The notes: generated from the sequence alone by a model not told the origin. A stretch of DNA of 64,000 bases from Nitrospira sp. CG24E (GCA_002869895.2 NEWP02000033.1:44455-108454), one strand, 5' to 3'. Counted from the first letter of the stretch, positions 25,670 through 34,752 are shown. A program made the numbers and translations.

Positions 25670-26512
25670 TTAGACGAGAAATGAACGAGGCCTACTTTGA
25701 TAAGCCTTCGTAATGTCAAGATTTTTTGAGTATGGCGTAAGGCCAGACGCCGGGTCTGAAGAGGAAGCCCCAATAGTTCTGTTGTGCCATACCCACGACC
25801 GTTCAAAAAATGAAACTCCGGCAGCCAGGCTGAGAGGCTGAGGGAACTGGGCGACAATGGCGGTCGAAATTTCCGTATGGTCTGTATAGTCTGGCGCCTG
25901 CAGCCCTATCAAACGTCTGGCACGTTGCTGGATCCAGATATCGCCAAACGGTTGCCGAATGGGATAGGCCAGTTGGGGGGCAGACTTTTCCCAATCTGAA
26001 AAAGAGGCCTCTGTGGCCCCTGATGGGATTAGACTACCGAGAATGAGGGCAACCGATGCTGTCTCCATGGCCTTAGAAGAGAGCAGGGCAGATGGCCGTC
26101 GTTCTCCAACCACCTGAACCCGTACAACGGAAAGGCCCCCTTCCGTCATTCCTAACTGAGCTGCTGCCCCGCGAGAAAGATCGAGGATCCTATTTTTGAC
26201 ATAGGGACCCCGGTCGGTGATTTTCACATGGGCATGCTTTCCATTCTTGAGATTGACAACTCGGACTACGCTGCCGAGCGGGAGGGTCCTATGGGCAGCG
26301 GTCAAGGCTTCCATGTCAAACAGCTCACCGTTGGCCGCCTGTTTGCCATGAAACGATTGGCCATACCAGGATGCGACCCCGCGATCCTCAATCCCCACGT
26401 CCAAGGGAGAGGCCCCTTTGGGGACCCATGAACAGGCACTCAGGAGCATCCCCAGACTGAGACTCAGCACCCATAACAGCTGCCGGCTGCCTCCGAGAAA
26501 TCGACTGAGCAT
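25670..26512 (-). CDS. rlpA: RlpA-like septal ring lytic transglycosylase lipoprotein
   Basis: RlpA proteins cleave naked glycan strands at the division septum. From the ATG at 26512 (AAGAGGTG ahead) the 280-residue protein has a lipobox LLSACS near residue 24. The double-psi beta-barrel domain follows: GVASWYGQSFHGKQAANGE with the catalytic-type Glu, TLPLGSVVRVVNLKNGK, and VKITDRGPYVKNRILDLSRG with the conserved Asp. Instead of a SPOR domain, the C-terminal 150 residues are of unrecognised type. An upstream start at 26602 would add 30 unlikely residues. Confidence 0.88.
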   Translation of the reverse strand: MLSRFLGGSRQLLWVLSLSLGMLLSACSWVPKGASPLDVGIEDRGVASWYGQSFHGKQAANGELFDMEALTAAHRTLPLGSVVRVVNLKNGKHAHVKITDRGPYVKNRILDLSRGAAAQLGMTEGGLSVVRVQVVGERRPSALLSSKAMETASVALILGSLIPSGATEASFSDWEKSAPQLAYPIRQPFGDIWIQQRARRLIGLQAPDYTDHTEISTAIVAQFPQPLSLAAGVSFFERSWVWHNRTIGASSSDPASGLTPYSKNLDITKAYQSRPRSFLV

Positions 26513-27082
26513 CAAACACCTCTTGTTCCTGGTTAAGCCGACTGTCACACAGGATACTGGCCTGTGTTCCCCCACAGTACGGCCCAACTGGTCGTTCAAC
26601 AATACCGAGAGCGTAGCCCTATCCCCCTACCTTGGGATGAAGGGACCGAGTAAGGCTGCCAGAAAACTGTACGACAATGAACCATCAATAAATATTGGCC
26701 TGTACCCTACTTGGCAGCTGAAAAACCATCTCGGTACGTGAAACGCCCGTAGTCCGCATGCCAGGCTCAACAGGGGCACAGGTTTCCAGGTTGTTCGAAA
26801 AGGCCGTCTTCCTCGTTTGTCTTCTCTGGCAGACTCAGGTAGAGAACTCTCGTGTGCTGCGCTCCACAGATTTCGAGAAAGCAGCCGACGGACTTTTCAC
26901 CAGGATATTAGGGGGCCATTTATAGAAGAAAGTACTTGTTCCCGTCAACCCATGATCGGTACAAACAAGGAGGGTTTGATTCACCAGGATTGAAACTGCC
27001 AACAGCCCATCTACCTCGAAGATTACCCTTGGACCCAGTAACGACCCCACCCGGTACAGTTCAATGGCCTGAATCAGAAGCG
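26513..27082. other. Gene-free stretch
   Basis: About 570 bp between rlpA and a small exported protein, both on the minus strand. A few open frames exist (for example 26835-27050 minus), but none has a ribosome binding site or recognisable protein character. It should contain the rlpA promoter; no convincing -35/-10 pair was found. Confidence 0.5.
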
Positions 27083-27427
27083 CTATTGAACTTGAATGGT
27101 CTGAGCAATAACCCCATCACGCTGTTTGACATAGGTCAGCCATGCCTCCTCACCCACTCTGATCATTTGCAGCGCGATCCTTGTCCTTTTTCGTACAATC
27201 CTGGTTTGTGCTGTGACCTTAGCCCCAACCGTCATATCGTTGTGCCGGGTCAAGGGTGTCTTGATGACAATCATGTAGGGGGCTTGGGCGATATTCACGG
27301 CGATGACTTGGCCATGGACCCGATAGGTCCGTCCATCGGCTGCCTCAACGTCAGATGGGATAGAGGACAGTATTATCAACGTAGCGACAGCGAACAATGC
27401 CATCCACGCTTGACCCGTCCTGAACAT
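27083..27427 (-). CDS. Small exported protein, 114 residues
   Basis: From the ATG at 27427 (AAAGGAAA ahead) the protein has a signal peptide, with the hydrophobic core MALFAVATLIILSSIPSDV and cleavage near VEAADG. A mature part of about 85 residues follows with strands RTYRVHGQVIAVNI, YMIVIKT and VGAKVTAQTRIV, suggesting a small OB-like beta-barrel. No family is recognised with confidence. An in-frame extension to 27559 has no ribosome binding site and spoils the signal peptide. Confidence 0.7.
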   Translation of the reverse strand: MFRTGQAWMALFAVATLIILSSIPSDVEAADGRTYRVHGQVIAVNIAQAPYMIVIKTPLTRHNDMTVGAKVTAQTRIVRKRTRIALQMIRVGEEAWLTYVKQRDGVIAQTIQVQ

Positions 27428-27629
27428 GGATAGATTTCCTTTCGGCAGGCCTGTGCATGCGAGGGCGGACTCTATCAGGGTGGAGAAAATGTGTAAAGTT
27501 ACACGGATTGGAACACGATATTGACTGCCCCAATCCGACTGAGTAAGATGCCGACGCACTGCCTGGTAGGGTGCCTCTTGACCAACCAGCGGGCAATATT
27601 CCCCAACTCAATCGCTCCAATCACCACAT

Positions 27630-28601
27630 ATGATTGAAGTTCAGCAGATTACGAAGCGGTATGGACAACATACCGCTCTAGATCGCGTCAGTTTCTCCGT
27701 TGCCAAGGGCGAGGTGTTGGCATTCCTGGGTCCGAACGGGGCCGGTAAGACCACCACGATGCGTATCCTGACCTGTTTTATGCCATCCACCGAGGGGACC
27801 GCGAAGGTAGCAGGATTTGATTGTGCGGACCAGCCAATGGAGGTGAAGCGCCGGATTGGCTATTTACCTGAGACGCCTCCGGTATACCAGGAATTGACGG
27901 TCGCAGAATATCTTACGTTCGTGGGCCGCCTTCGCGGTCTGAGCGGGAAAACTCTCACCTCATCCATGCAGCGTGAAGTCGAGCGGCTCGGTCTTGGCAC
28001 GGTACAACAGCGGCTCATCGGGAATCTGTCGCGCGGATTTCGTCAACGAGTTGGGTTGGCCCAAGCGCTGCTGCACGATCCCCCGATCTTAATTCTGGAT
28101 GAACCGACCGTCGGCCTCGATCCCAAACAGATTATCGAAATTCGAGAATTGATCAAGAACCTGGCGGGTTCCCATTCTGTGATTCTGAGCACCCACATTC
28201 TCCCCGAAGCCACCGCCGTCTGTCAGCGCGTGGTGATCATCAGCGGCGGGCGTATCGTGGCCGAAGATACACCGGAGCAGCTTTCGGCTCGCCTACGCCA
28301 GTCCGAGAAGATTTCGCTGACACTCAAATCACCCGCCGCCGACACGAACAGTCGTTTGAAGGCAGTGCGGGGGGTTCAAAACGTTTTTTCGAGTGGCGAC
28401 TCCGGTACCTATCTTCTGGAGTGCGAGCTTGGGAAGGACGTGCGGGAAGAAGTCGCCCGCTTGGCGGTTGCCAGTGGATGGGGACTGCTCGAACTGAAAG
28501 CCATTTCCATGACGTTGGAAGACGTGTTCCTTCAATTGACCAGACATGAGGAAGCTCTCGCGCCGGAAGCGGTAGTCGCCTCAGTAGAACCGGCCGGTTA
28601 G
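27630..28601 (+). CDS. ABC transporter ATP-binding protein (GldA-like)
   Basis: This 323-residue ATPase has Walker A GPNGAGKTTTMRIL, the signature LSRGFRQRVGLAQAL, Walker B ILILDEPTVGLDPKQ and the switch His in LSTHILPEA. The C-terminal part resembles the domain of GldA/Nod-type exporters. It is the first gene of a four-gene operon: six bp before a permease, then a GldG-like protein and a DUF4340 protein. In Bacteroidetes GldA, GldF and GldG form an ABC complex needed for gliding; similar sets occur in many non-gliding bacteria, where the role is unclear. Confidence 0.93.
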   Translation: MIEVQQITKRYGQHTALDRVSFSVAKGEVLAFLGPNGAGKTTTMRILTCFMPSTEGTAKVAGFDCADQPMEVKRRIGYLPETPPVYQELTVAEYLTFVGRLRGLSGKTLTSSMQREVERLGLGTVQQRLIGNLSRGFRQRVGLAQALLHDPPILILDEPTVGLDPKQIIEIRELIKNLAGSHSVILSTHILPEATAVCQRVVIISGGRIVAEDTPEQLSARLRQSEKISLTLKSPAADTNSRLKAVRGVQNVFSSGDSGTYLLECELGKDVREEVARLAVASGWGLLELKAISMTLEDVFLQLTRHEEALAPEAVVASVEPAG

Positions 28602-28606
28602 CCAGC

Positions 28607-29374
28607 ATGACTCCAGTCCAAGCGATCATTGCAAAAGAGCTGCGTTCGTATTTCGTCTCGCCCGTGGTGTATGCGGTGGGAGCCGTGTTTCTCCTGGTCG
28701 TGGGGCTGCTCGCCTATCTCTATGTGGTCTTTGCCGGAGCCCAGGCCATTCAACTGATGCAGGTGCAGGGAAGCGCCCAACTCAATCTGAACGATCTGGT
28801 CTTCCGAAATCTGTTTGCCAGCACCAGGTTTATCCTTCTGATTATTCTGCCCATCCTGACGATGCGGTTATTCGCCGAAGAACGCAAGCTCCGCACCTTT
28901 GAATTCTTACTGACCTCTCCGATCCGTATCAATGAAATCGTAATCGGCAAGTTCATGGGCGTATTTCTCGTGTTTCTGGGCTTACTCGGACTGACCAGCA
29001 TTATGCCGCTCATGCTCGCCCTATTCAGCGATTTCGATTGGTATCCCATACTGACCGGGTATCTTGGATTGGTCCTACTCGGCGCCCTCTTTCTCTCCGT
29101 CGGCGTGCTGGCCTCGGCCTTGACCGAAAACCAGATTGTCGCAGCCTTCGTGAGTATCGGCCTGTTACTGGTCCTCTGGCTCCTCTCGGGATTGGGATCA
29201 CTGCTGGGGGATACGGCAGTCGGGCAGGCTGTTTCGTATGTGTCGTTCATGGAGCACTACGATCATTTGGTCCGTGGGCTGGTCGACACGAAGGACCTCG
29301 TGTATTTTTTCAGCGCGGTGGTCTTGATGCTCTTTTTAGCCCACCGGGTGGTGGACTCGGCACGGTGGAAATGA
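28607..29374 (+). CDS. ABC-2 type permease (GldF-like)
   Basis: This 255-residue membrane protein has about six transmembrane segments. The N-terminal IAKELRSYFVSPVVYAVGAV and the internal RLFAEERKLRTFEFLLTSPI are characteristic of GldF/YhfA-like ABC-2 permeases. It pairs with the ATPase just upstream, and its stop overlaps the ATG of the GldG-like gene (ATGA at 29371-29374). Confidence 0.92.
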   Translation: MTPVQAIIAKELRSYFVSPVVYAVGAVFLLVVGLLAYLYVVFAGAQAIQLMQVQGSAQLNLNDLVFRNLFASTRFILLIILPILTMRLFAEERKLRTFEFLLTSPIRINEIVIGKFMGVFLVFLGLLGLTSIMPLMLALFSDFDWYPILTGYLGLVLLGALFLSVGVLASALTENQIVAAFVSIGLLLVLWLLSGLGSLLGDTAVGQAVSYVSFMEHYDHLVRGLVDTKDLVYFFSAVVLMLFLAHRVVDSARWK

Positions 29375-30894
29375 ACCTCAAGACGATTCCGCTTGGCATA
29401 ATCGGAGTGACTCTCGCCGTGGCCGGAGCGATCGGCTACAGCCTCGTCCCGGAGAAACTCTGGCTGGTCACTCTCCTCGAAGGATCGGCGCTCCTCTGCC
29501 TCATTGTTTTTTTTGTCGTTCATTTCATCAGCCTGAAAGCCTTCTCCTCCCGCCGTTCTACGCGCATGGGCGCAAACAGTCTGCTGATGATTGTCCTGTT
29601 CATCGGTATTCTCCTGATCGTCAATTTTCTTGCCGCCCGCCACTCCATTCGCTGGGATCTGTCGGAGAACCAGAACTTCTCCCTCGCTCCTCAAACGTAT
29701 CGCATATTGCGGAATCTCTCGCGGGAGGTGAGCATCACCGTCTTCACCAGAGAAAAGGATCCCGGTTATCAATCGTACAAAGAACGGCTTGACAGTTATC
29801 GGCAGGCAAGCCCGAAGATCTCAGTGGAGTTCGTGGATCCGGAGCGCCAGCCAAAAATCGCCCAAAACTATGGCATTACAAGAACCGATATGGCCATTTT
29901 CCAAAGCGCCGGTCAGACGGTTCGGGTCACCGCTCCCTCGGAAGTGGAACTGACAGGGGCTCTGATCCGCGTGTCTCAAGACAGTAAGAAACAGGTGTTG
30001 TTTCTCGAAGGGCACGGGGAACCGAGTCTCGACGATCGAGAGCGAACGGGACTATTTTCCGCGCGAGAGATCTTGATCAAGCAGGGCTACGATGTCGGCA
30101 CGGTCAGCTTGCTCAAAGAGGAGGCGGTGCCGGATCACACCGCCATTCTCGTCGTAGCTGGGCCTCGTCGTCCGGTAATCGCCGAGGAGCAAGAGCGGAT
30201 TCACAGCTATGTCGAAAAGGGCGGCCATCTTCTGCTCCTCATCGACCCTGATACCCAGGCCGACCTGAATCCTCTGCTCAAGCGATGGGGCCTGGGAGTC
30301 GGTCCCGGAGCGCTGGTCGATTTGCAAGATCGGCTTGCCCAAGCGGATCTGACGTCTCTGCTTGTCCGCACGTTCACAGAACATGAGATTACACAGGACC
30401 TCTCTGCCGCTGTGCTGTTTCCTCTCGCGCGACATATTACCTTTGATGAACAGGCCGGCAACGCATGGGACTATGTACCGCTTGCCAGAACGTCGCCGAA
30501 CAGCTGGGCAGAAACCGACATGAAGGGCCGCGTCGTGAGTCTCGACGAAAAGGAAGATATCAAAGGCCCTCTGTCGATGGCCGCGGCCCTCTCACCGAAG
30601 ACCGTGCAGGAGGAAGGCAAACCGCATCCTGCGATCGTAGTCATCGGCAATTCTACATTTGCGACCAATGCCTTTGTGAATTTTCCCGGCAACAGCGACT
30701 TTTTCCTCCACACGGCTGCGTGGCTGGCTGAAGAACGGAACATGATGGCGATCGTTCCAAAAGATTCCGCGCTTCGCCCATTTACCCCCAACCCCTTGCA
30801 GGAACGAGCGCTGCTTTACCTCCAGGTCATTCTTCTGCCTGCCGCCATGTTGTTCTCCGGAATTGTCGTTTGGCGCAAACGACGACGATTGTAG
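29371..30894 (+). CDS. GldG-like ABC auxiliary protein
   Basis: This 507-residue protein has three N-terminal hydrophobic segments (LGIIGVTLAVAGAIGYSL, LEGSALLCLIVFFVVHFIS, SLLMIVLFIGILLIVNFLAA). A large extracytoplasmic domain of the ABC_transp_aux type follows, with RWDLSENQNFSLAPQTYRIL and TVFTREKDPGYQSYKERLD, and a final membrane helix ends KRRRL. The ATG at 29371 is preferred over earlier in-frame starts, which lie inside the permease gene in another frame. It is the third gene of the operon. Confidence 0.92.
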   Translation: MNLKTIPLGIIGVTLAVAGAIGYSLVPEKLWLVTLLEGSALLCLIVFFVVHFISLKAFSSRRSTRMGANSLLMIVLFIGILLIVNFLAARHSIRWDLSENQNFSLAPQTYRILRNLSREVSITVFTREKDPGYQSYKERLDSYRQASPKISVEFVDPERQPKIAQNYGITRTDMAIFQSAGQTVRVTAPSEVELTGALIRVSQDSKKQVLFLEGHGEPSLDDRERTGLFSAREILIKQGYDVGTVSLLKEEAVPDHTAILVVAGPRRPVIAEEQERIHSYVEKGGHLLLLIDPDTQADLNPLLKRWGLGVGPGALVDLQDRLAQADLTSLLVRTFTEHEITQDLSAAVLFPLARHITFDEQAGNAWDYVPLARTSPNSWAETDMKGRVVSLDEKEDIKGPLSMAAALSPKTVQEEGKPHPAIVVIGNSTFATNAFVNFPGNSDFFLHTAAWLAEERNMMAIVPKDSALRPFTPNPLQERALLYLQVILLPAAMLFSGIVVWRKRRRL

Positions 30895-30898
30895 ATCG

Positions 30899-32266
30899 AT
30901 GCGTTACTGGCCCACACTCCTCATGGTATTCGTGCTGGCCGGACTCGGCCTGTATCTCTATGTCATCGAACTCCCACAGAAAGAATCGCACGAGCGACAG
31001 GATACCGCGGACAAGAAGGTGTTGCTCTTCGATCAGGACACCCTCTCCGGGATCACGATCAAGACCGACCGGCAGGAAATTGCCTTCGCTCGGACTCCCC
31101 AGCAAGGTTGGGTATTGACCGCGCCCCTCAAGACCGAAGCCGATCAGCGGGAAGTACAAAATCTGATCCGAGCATTGGTGACCGGAACTGTGACCCGCGT
31201 CGTTGAGGATCGACCGACCAATCTGGGTCCCTTTGGACTCGACAATCCGGTGACGACTATCACCGTCATAGCCGGCACCGCGCGGGAGACCTTCTCCATC
31301 GGGGATAGCGGTCCCCTCTCTTCCAGCCTCTATGTCCTACGTGAGTCGGACCGGAAGGTCTTGCTTACCACTTTGGCTCCAAAAGACTTCGTGAACAAGA
31401 CCGTCATGACCTTTCGGCGTAAGGATATTTTGCATGTCTCGCAAGGCGACGTCGAACGGATACGCCTCACCTATCCCACTACCGAAATCGTGCTCTATCA
31501 GGGGCAGGAGAAACCCAAGAGCAAGTGGAAACTTCGCTACCCGATCGAAGCCGAAGCCGATCAGACGGAGGTGAGAACCCTTCTGTTTAGGCTCGAAGAC
31601 CTCAGGGCACAGGGCATTGTCGATCCAGGACCCGAACGCGACGCCTTGGCCAAAACACTCACCCTACCCAAAGTGAAAGTTGCCATTCACACGACCGATG
31701 GCGATCAGACAGTCAAACTGTACCAACCGAGCGAGGCGGGCGGCGCAGCGATTGCGGAGACGAGCCACGACGGCCCGCTCTATCGCGTCAATGCCACTGT
31801 CATCAAAGACCTGACCAAGGAACTATTCATATTCCAGGACAAACGGCTGCTCGGCATTGATTACACCGACATCGCCATCCTTTCGGTTAAGACGCTGACC
31901 GAACAATATGTGCTGATCAATCAACAGAACGAGTGGGTCCTCGAAGATCGTCCGGCTGAGAAGCTGGACCAACAGGCCACCGACTTGTTTGTCAGCCGTG
32001 TCGCCAATGTCCCAGCCGAAGAACGTGTGATCAAACAGGCAGGGCCACTGGCGCCCTACGGCCTCGTGACGCCGGCTGCCGAGTTTACTGCCACGGGAAG
32101 GAATGGAAAGATCGCGGGAAAACTCTCGATTGGTAGCCATGCTGACGGCCTTGCCTACGCCATGGGGCAGCGGATACCAGGCATATTCCAGATTCGCGCC
32201 GACCTGCTTACCCAGATTCCTACGAAGAACGAACTCTTGACTGCCAAGTCAGAGAAAGCGCCGTAG
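30899..32266 (+). CDS. DUF4340 membrane-anchored protein
   Basis: This 455-residue protein has one N-terminal anchor (YWPTLLMVFVLAGLGLYLYV) and a large extracytoplasmic region built from repeats. The pattern of ITIKTDRQEIAFARTPQQGW and GPFGLDNPVTTITV-like blocks recurs near the end as LAPYGLVTPAAEFTAT, as in DUF4340 proteins that accompany GldG. The start at 30899 lies 4 bp after the previous stop; an earlier TTG would overlap it. It closes the operon. The role is inferred only from association with the transporter. Confidence 0.9.
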   Translation: MRYWPTLLMVFVLAGLGLYLYVIELPQKESHERQDTADKKVLLFDQDTLSGITIKTDRQEIAFARTPQQGWVLTAPLKTEADQREVQNLIRALVTGTVTRVVEDRPTNLGPFGLDNPVTTITVIAGTARETFSIGDSGPLSSSLYVLRESDRKVLLTTLAPKDFVNKTVMTFRRKDILHVSQGDVERIRLTYPTTEIVLYQGQEKPKSKWKLRYPIEAEADQTEVRTLLFRLEDLRAQGIVDPGPERDALAKTLTLPKVKVAIHTTDGDQTVKLYQPSEAGGAAIAETSHDGPLYRVNATVIKDLTKELFIFQDKRLLGIDYTDIAILSVKTLTEQYVLINQQNEWVLEDRPAEKLDQQATDLFVSRVANVPAEERVIKQAGPLAPYGLVTPAAEFTATGRNGKIAGKLSIGSHADGLAYAMGQRIPGIFQIRADLLTQIPTKNELLTAKSEKAP

Positions 32267-32382
32267 AGTCTCTCCACTTAAGTTTCCGACATCCGAACCG
32301 ATAGAGACGTAGAGTATCGAACACCTACAAACACGACGATCGGTTTCACCGGTTCGGTATCTGTCAGAACCAGGAGGTCTTC

Positions 32383-32889
32383 ATGGACGAGCAGACACCG
32401 ATGCAGCCTTCCCTCGCGAAAACGATTCTGGTCGTTGACGACGACCCGTCAATGAGGTTGATCTGTGTCAAAACACTCCGTGCCGAAGGGTTCACCGTCC
32501 TTGAGGCGGAAGGCAGTTCAGAATCTTTGAAGATTTTGGCTACCTACAAGCAGCCAATCGATCTGTTGCTGACCGACCTGATGCTGCCCCCGCCTGACTT
32601 TCAGATGACCTCCACCGGAAATCCATATCCGAGGGTCCATGGTCACGAAATCATCCAACGGACTCTGGCCATGAAGAAGACCTTCCGTGTGATCCTGATG
32701 TCGAGCCTGTCGGAACAAGAGCGCAAGGCATACAGAATCGGCAGCAATCAGGTTCCGTTTCTCCAGAAACCCTTTTCTGTCGAGGCCATGATGCAACTGG
32801 TCCATTCCGTGCTCGCAGCGCCTCCACTTTCTTTCGATGACTCCACCATGAGGTCGATCGCCCAGCAAGGCGTTCGATGGTATGGCTAA
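32383..32889 (+). CDS. Single-domain response regulator with a loop insertion
   Basis: This 168-residue receiver protein has no output domain. The acidic pocket VVDDDPSMR is near residue 18, the phospho-acceptor Asp is in LLLTDLMLPP near residue 66, and the conserved Lys is in FLQKPFSVEAM. Between the phospho-acceptor strand and the next helix there is an insertion of roughly 15 residues (PPPDFQMTSTGNPYPRVH) not usual in CheY-like domains. The ribosome binding site is AGGAGG, seven bases ahead. No kinase lies next to it, so its partner is unknown. Confidence 0.88.
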   Translation: MDEQTPMQPSLAKTILVVDDDPSMRLICVKTLRAEGFTVLEAEGSSESLKILATYKQPIDLLLTDLMLPPPDFQMTSTGNPYPRVHGHEIIQRTLAMKKTFRVILMSSLSEQERKAYRIGSNQVPFLQKPFSVEAMMQLVHSVLAAPPLSFDDSTMRSIAQQGVRWYG

Positions 32890-33050
32890 TCTCCCGCTTC
32901 ACCTCACCTGAATCGCGACCGTCCAATCATCCATAACTAACCGCGGTAGATCGCATCCCGTTGCCGGCCTCGACGCACCTTGTTATATTCCATTGTCCGA
33001 TCAAAGTAGAATCGTTATCCTCTATCGCTGCTGGAAGAGAGGCAGGGCAG

Positions 33051-33437
33051 ATGAATCCATCTACAGTTTTGGGGTTCCTTTTCTTGGTCGCAACGAGTGC
33101 TGTGCTACCGGCAATCGCAACGTCGAGCGCTGAAGAGGTTGTATACATTCAGATGCAGTCGACGCAGATGAATCAAGGCGCGCGCCCAGGGCAGCCACTT
33201 CCAGGTGTGCCGGTTGTGCGACCCTCTCTAAGAGAACGCGATGCGATCAGCGAAGTCCTCACGACCAAACCACGACCGAAGTCTCTGACCGATGCCGACA
33301 TCAAATACCTTAAGGAGTTACGCAACAAGCCGACATGGTTTGGATTCGAGCAACGAATCGTGCATGAAATATGGGCAGAGGTGAACGGGACGGAATGGAG
33401 TGATACTGAGGGCACAGGTTCTATTAAAAAGAATTAG
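33051..33437 (+). CDS. Exported protein, 128 residues
   Basis: The ATG at 33051 has GAGAGGCAGGG ahead and starts a signal peptide (STVLGFLFLVATSAVLPAIA). The mature part is Gln/Met-rich at first (QMQSTQMNQGARPGQPLPG) and then helical (SLTDADIKYLKELRNKPTWF). A weak promoter-like pair TTGTCC/TATCCT lies at 32994-33021. No family is recognised. Its 3' end overlaps the tail of an antisense MFS remnant, so the last residues may have been altered. Confidence 0.6.
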   Translation: MNPSTVLGFLFLVATSAVLPAIATSSAEEVVYIQMQSTQMNQGARPGQPLPGVPVVRPSLRERDAISEVLTTKPRPKSLTDADIKYLKELRNKPTWFGFEQRIVHEIWAEVNGTEWSDTEGTGSIKKN

Positions 33438-33611
33438 AAAGGCCAGCACCGCCAGTGCGCCCGGGATGACGGAGAGCCACAGCACGAAGCGGAATGGGCC
33501 TGAGACATCGTTCCAGTGCCAATCCTGGGCCAGACCCAGCAGCGCCACGCCCAATAACGGGCCGATTACCGCGCCAACGGTGTCCGCCGCGCGGTGAAAA
33601 CCGAGAATTGA
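33420..33611 (-). pseudogene. MFS transporter fragment
   Basis: The minus strand from 33611 down reads ILGFHRAADTVGAVIGPLLG, then VALLGLAQDW, then PFRFVLWLSVIPGALAVLAF, an unmistakable piece of a major facilitator transporter (end of one membrane helix, loop, next helix). It is bounded upstream by TAA at 33612-33614 and loses similarity after about position 33425. Only about 60 of the usual 400 residues remain, so it is a dead remnant. Confidence 0.75.
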
Positions 33612-33626
33612 TTAATTTTCAACGTG

Positions 33627-33776
33627 ATGGCAGTAAAGCCAAAGTGTAACAAGTGCGGCAAGTCCTGGCGGTGTTGCTCACGTATCGGTTGGCCGGCGAA
33701 GGAGGCGAAGACTTTGAACCGTGGGCAGAATGCGAGGAAAGGAAGTGTGTTCGGAATCGGAAGGAAGACACGCTGA
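33627..33776 (+). CDS. Possible small Cys-rich protein, 49 residues
   Basis: A short frame gives MAVKPKCNKCGKSWRCCSRI and a basic tail ending IGRKTR. The CNKCGKSWRCC cluster could bind zinc, or the frame may be a fragment of a larger zinc-ribbon protein. There is no ribosome binding site, and the surrounding DNA looks eroded, so it may not be expressed. Confidence 0.3.
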   Translation: MAVKPKCNKCGKSWRCCSRIGWPAKEAKTLNRGQNARKGSVFGIGRKTR

Positions 33777-33797
33777 GTTCCACAGGCAGCCAGGACG

Positions 33798-34004
33798 TCA
33801 GATGTCGTCAGGTCGAGGACTCTGAGAAGCTGCTGATTTCTGGCGATGAAGAGGATCGGAACCCAGGAGTCTTATTCGGTGCTCCTCCTCGTCAATTCTA
33901 GTTACTCTCTGCCAATACTCATTCAACACCATTAGCCCGAGGATAACGGCCCCCCCTATAAGGGTCCACACCATATCTCCCAATACCCAATCCGAATCTT
34001 TCAT
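33798..34004 (-). CDS. Small membrane protein, 68 residues
   Basis: The ATG at 34004 has AAGGAA eight bases ahead. The protein has one membrane helix (MVWTLIGGAVILGLMVLNEY) and a charged cytoplasmic-type tail rich in Glu and Arg (RIDEEEHRIRLLGSDPLHRQ). It is not recognised. It is the only reasonable gene in an otherwise gene-poor kilobase. Confidence 0.5.
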   Translation of the reverse strand: MKDSDWVLGDMVWTLIGGAVILGLMVLNEYWQRVTRIDEEEHRIRLLGSDPLHRQKSAASQSPRPDDI

Positions 34005-34494
34005 CAGAGCAGTTCCTTCCCGAGTGAGTTTTTCGGCACACTATCTTCCAGGCAACACTTCTACCTCACAAACATAAACTCGTACGTCATGGCTTTCAAT
34101 CACAAAGTCTGTCCCAAGAATAGAGATAGAAATTTGGAAGAACACGGCGTTGGCTCCGGCATGGCCACACGGCAGTTGTTCCATCCCCAATTTAACTCCT
34201 TAGTTGAAGTTCTCGGCGCCAGCTTATGGGGGAGTGGCCCTGGAATTGAGACCATCCATCCCGATCACTTGCGTGCAAACCTGTTGGCGTGGACCATCCA
34301 CGCACCATCTTACGTATCATTAAGCATTTCTATCTGTTCGCATCATGGGTACATTCCCACCGGCCTGCGGCGAAGCCGTTGTCCTCAATAGTCCCTAACT
34401 GTCCTAAGCAGGCCTAAGTAGGGTACTTCTCATCATCATCTCACACCAGTATGGTCAGCGCCGTGCTGAGTTATGTCGGCAGAAAGGACGGAGC
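34005..34494. other. Gene-free, relatively AT-rich stretch
   Basis: About 490 bp without a supportable gene. The longest frame (34089-34391 plus) has no ribosome binding site and no protein-like character. The composition looks lower in GC than in the flanking genes. Together with the MFS remnant and the HTH gene it suggests the scar of an inserted element beside tRNA-Arg. Confidence 0.45.
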
Positions 34495-34752
34495 ATGAAG
34501 AAGGAGTTGCTCACGGTGAAAGAATTGGCGGCGGAACTGCGCATGAGCGTGAAGTCGATCCAGCGGGCCTACCGCGCGGGCGAGATCCCGGTGGAGTGGA
34601 TGCGTCGCATGGCGCGGTTCGATCTCGCACAAGTCCGTCGGGCGATGAAGCGCACCCCGCAGATCGCCCCGTTCGGTAAAACGGGGGCTGTATTTAAAGT
34701 GTACCTAACTGATGTTCTCATGAGTGCATGGACATGCCTGCTCGGTATGTGA
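34495..34752 (+). CDS. Excisionase-like helix-turn-helix protein
   Basis: This 85-residue protein begins with a MerR/AlpA-type DNA-binding domain: LLTVKELAAELRMSVKSIQR, YRAGEIPVEWMRR and FDLAQVRRAM, the usual length of excisionase-family domains (about 55 residues). The C-terminal 30 residues do not resemble the family and may be read-through after a truncation. AAAGGACGGAG lies before the ATG. Its position 85 bp before a tRNA gene is typical of the control end of an integrative element, but no integrase is found. Confidence 0.7.
   Translation: MKKELLTVKELAAELRMSVKSIQRAYRAGEIPVEWMRRMARFDLAQVRRAMKRTPQIAPFGKTGAVFKVYLTDVLMSAWTCLLGM

Noticed and set aside
26835-27050. Minus-strand frame of 71 codons in the gap after rlpA
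   Set aside because: No ribosome binding site, no signal or domain, and composition like the surrounding non-coding DNA.
29038-29370. Longer start for the GldG-like gene inside the permease
   Set aside because: It would read the permease gene in another frame; the ATGA overlap at 29371 and the first membrane helix fix the start.
34089-34391. Plus-strand frame of 100 codons beside the excisionase-like gene
   Set aside because: Residue composition is not protein-like and no start signals are visible.
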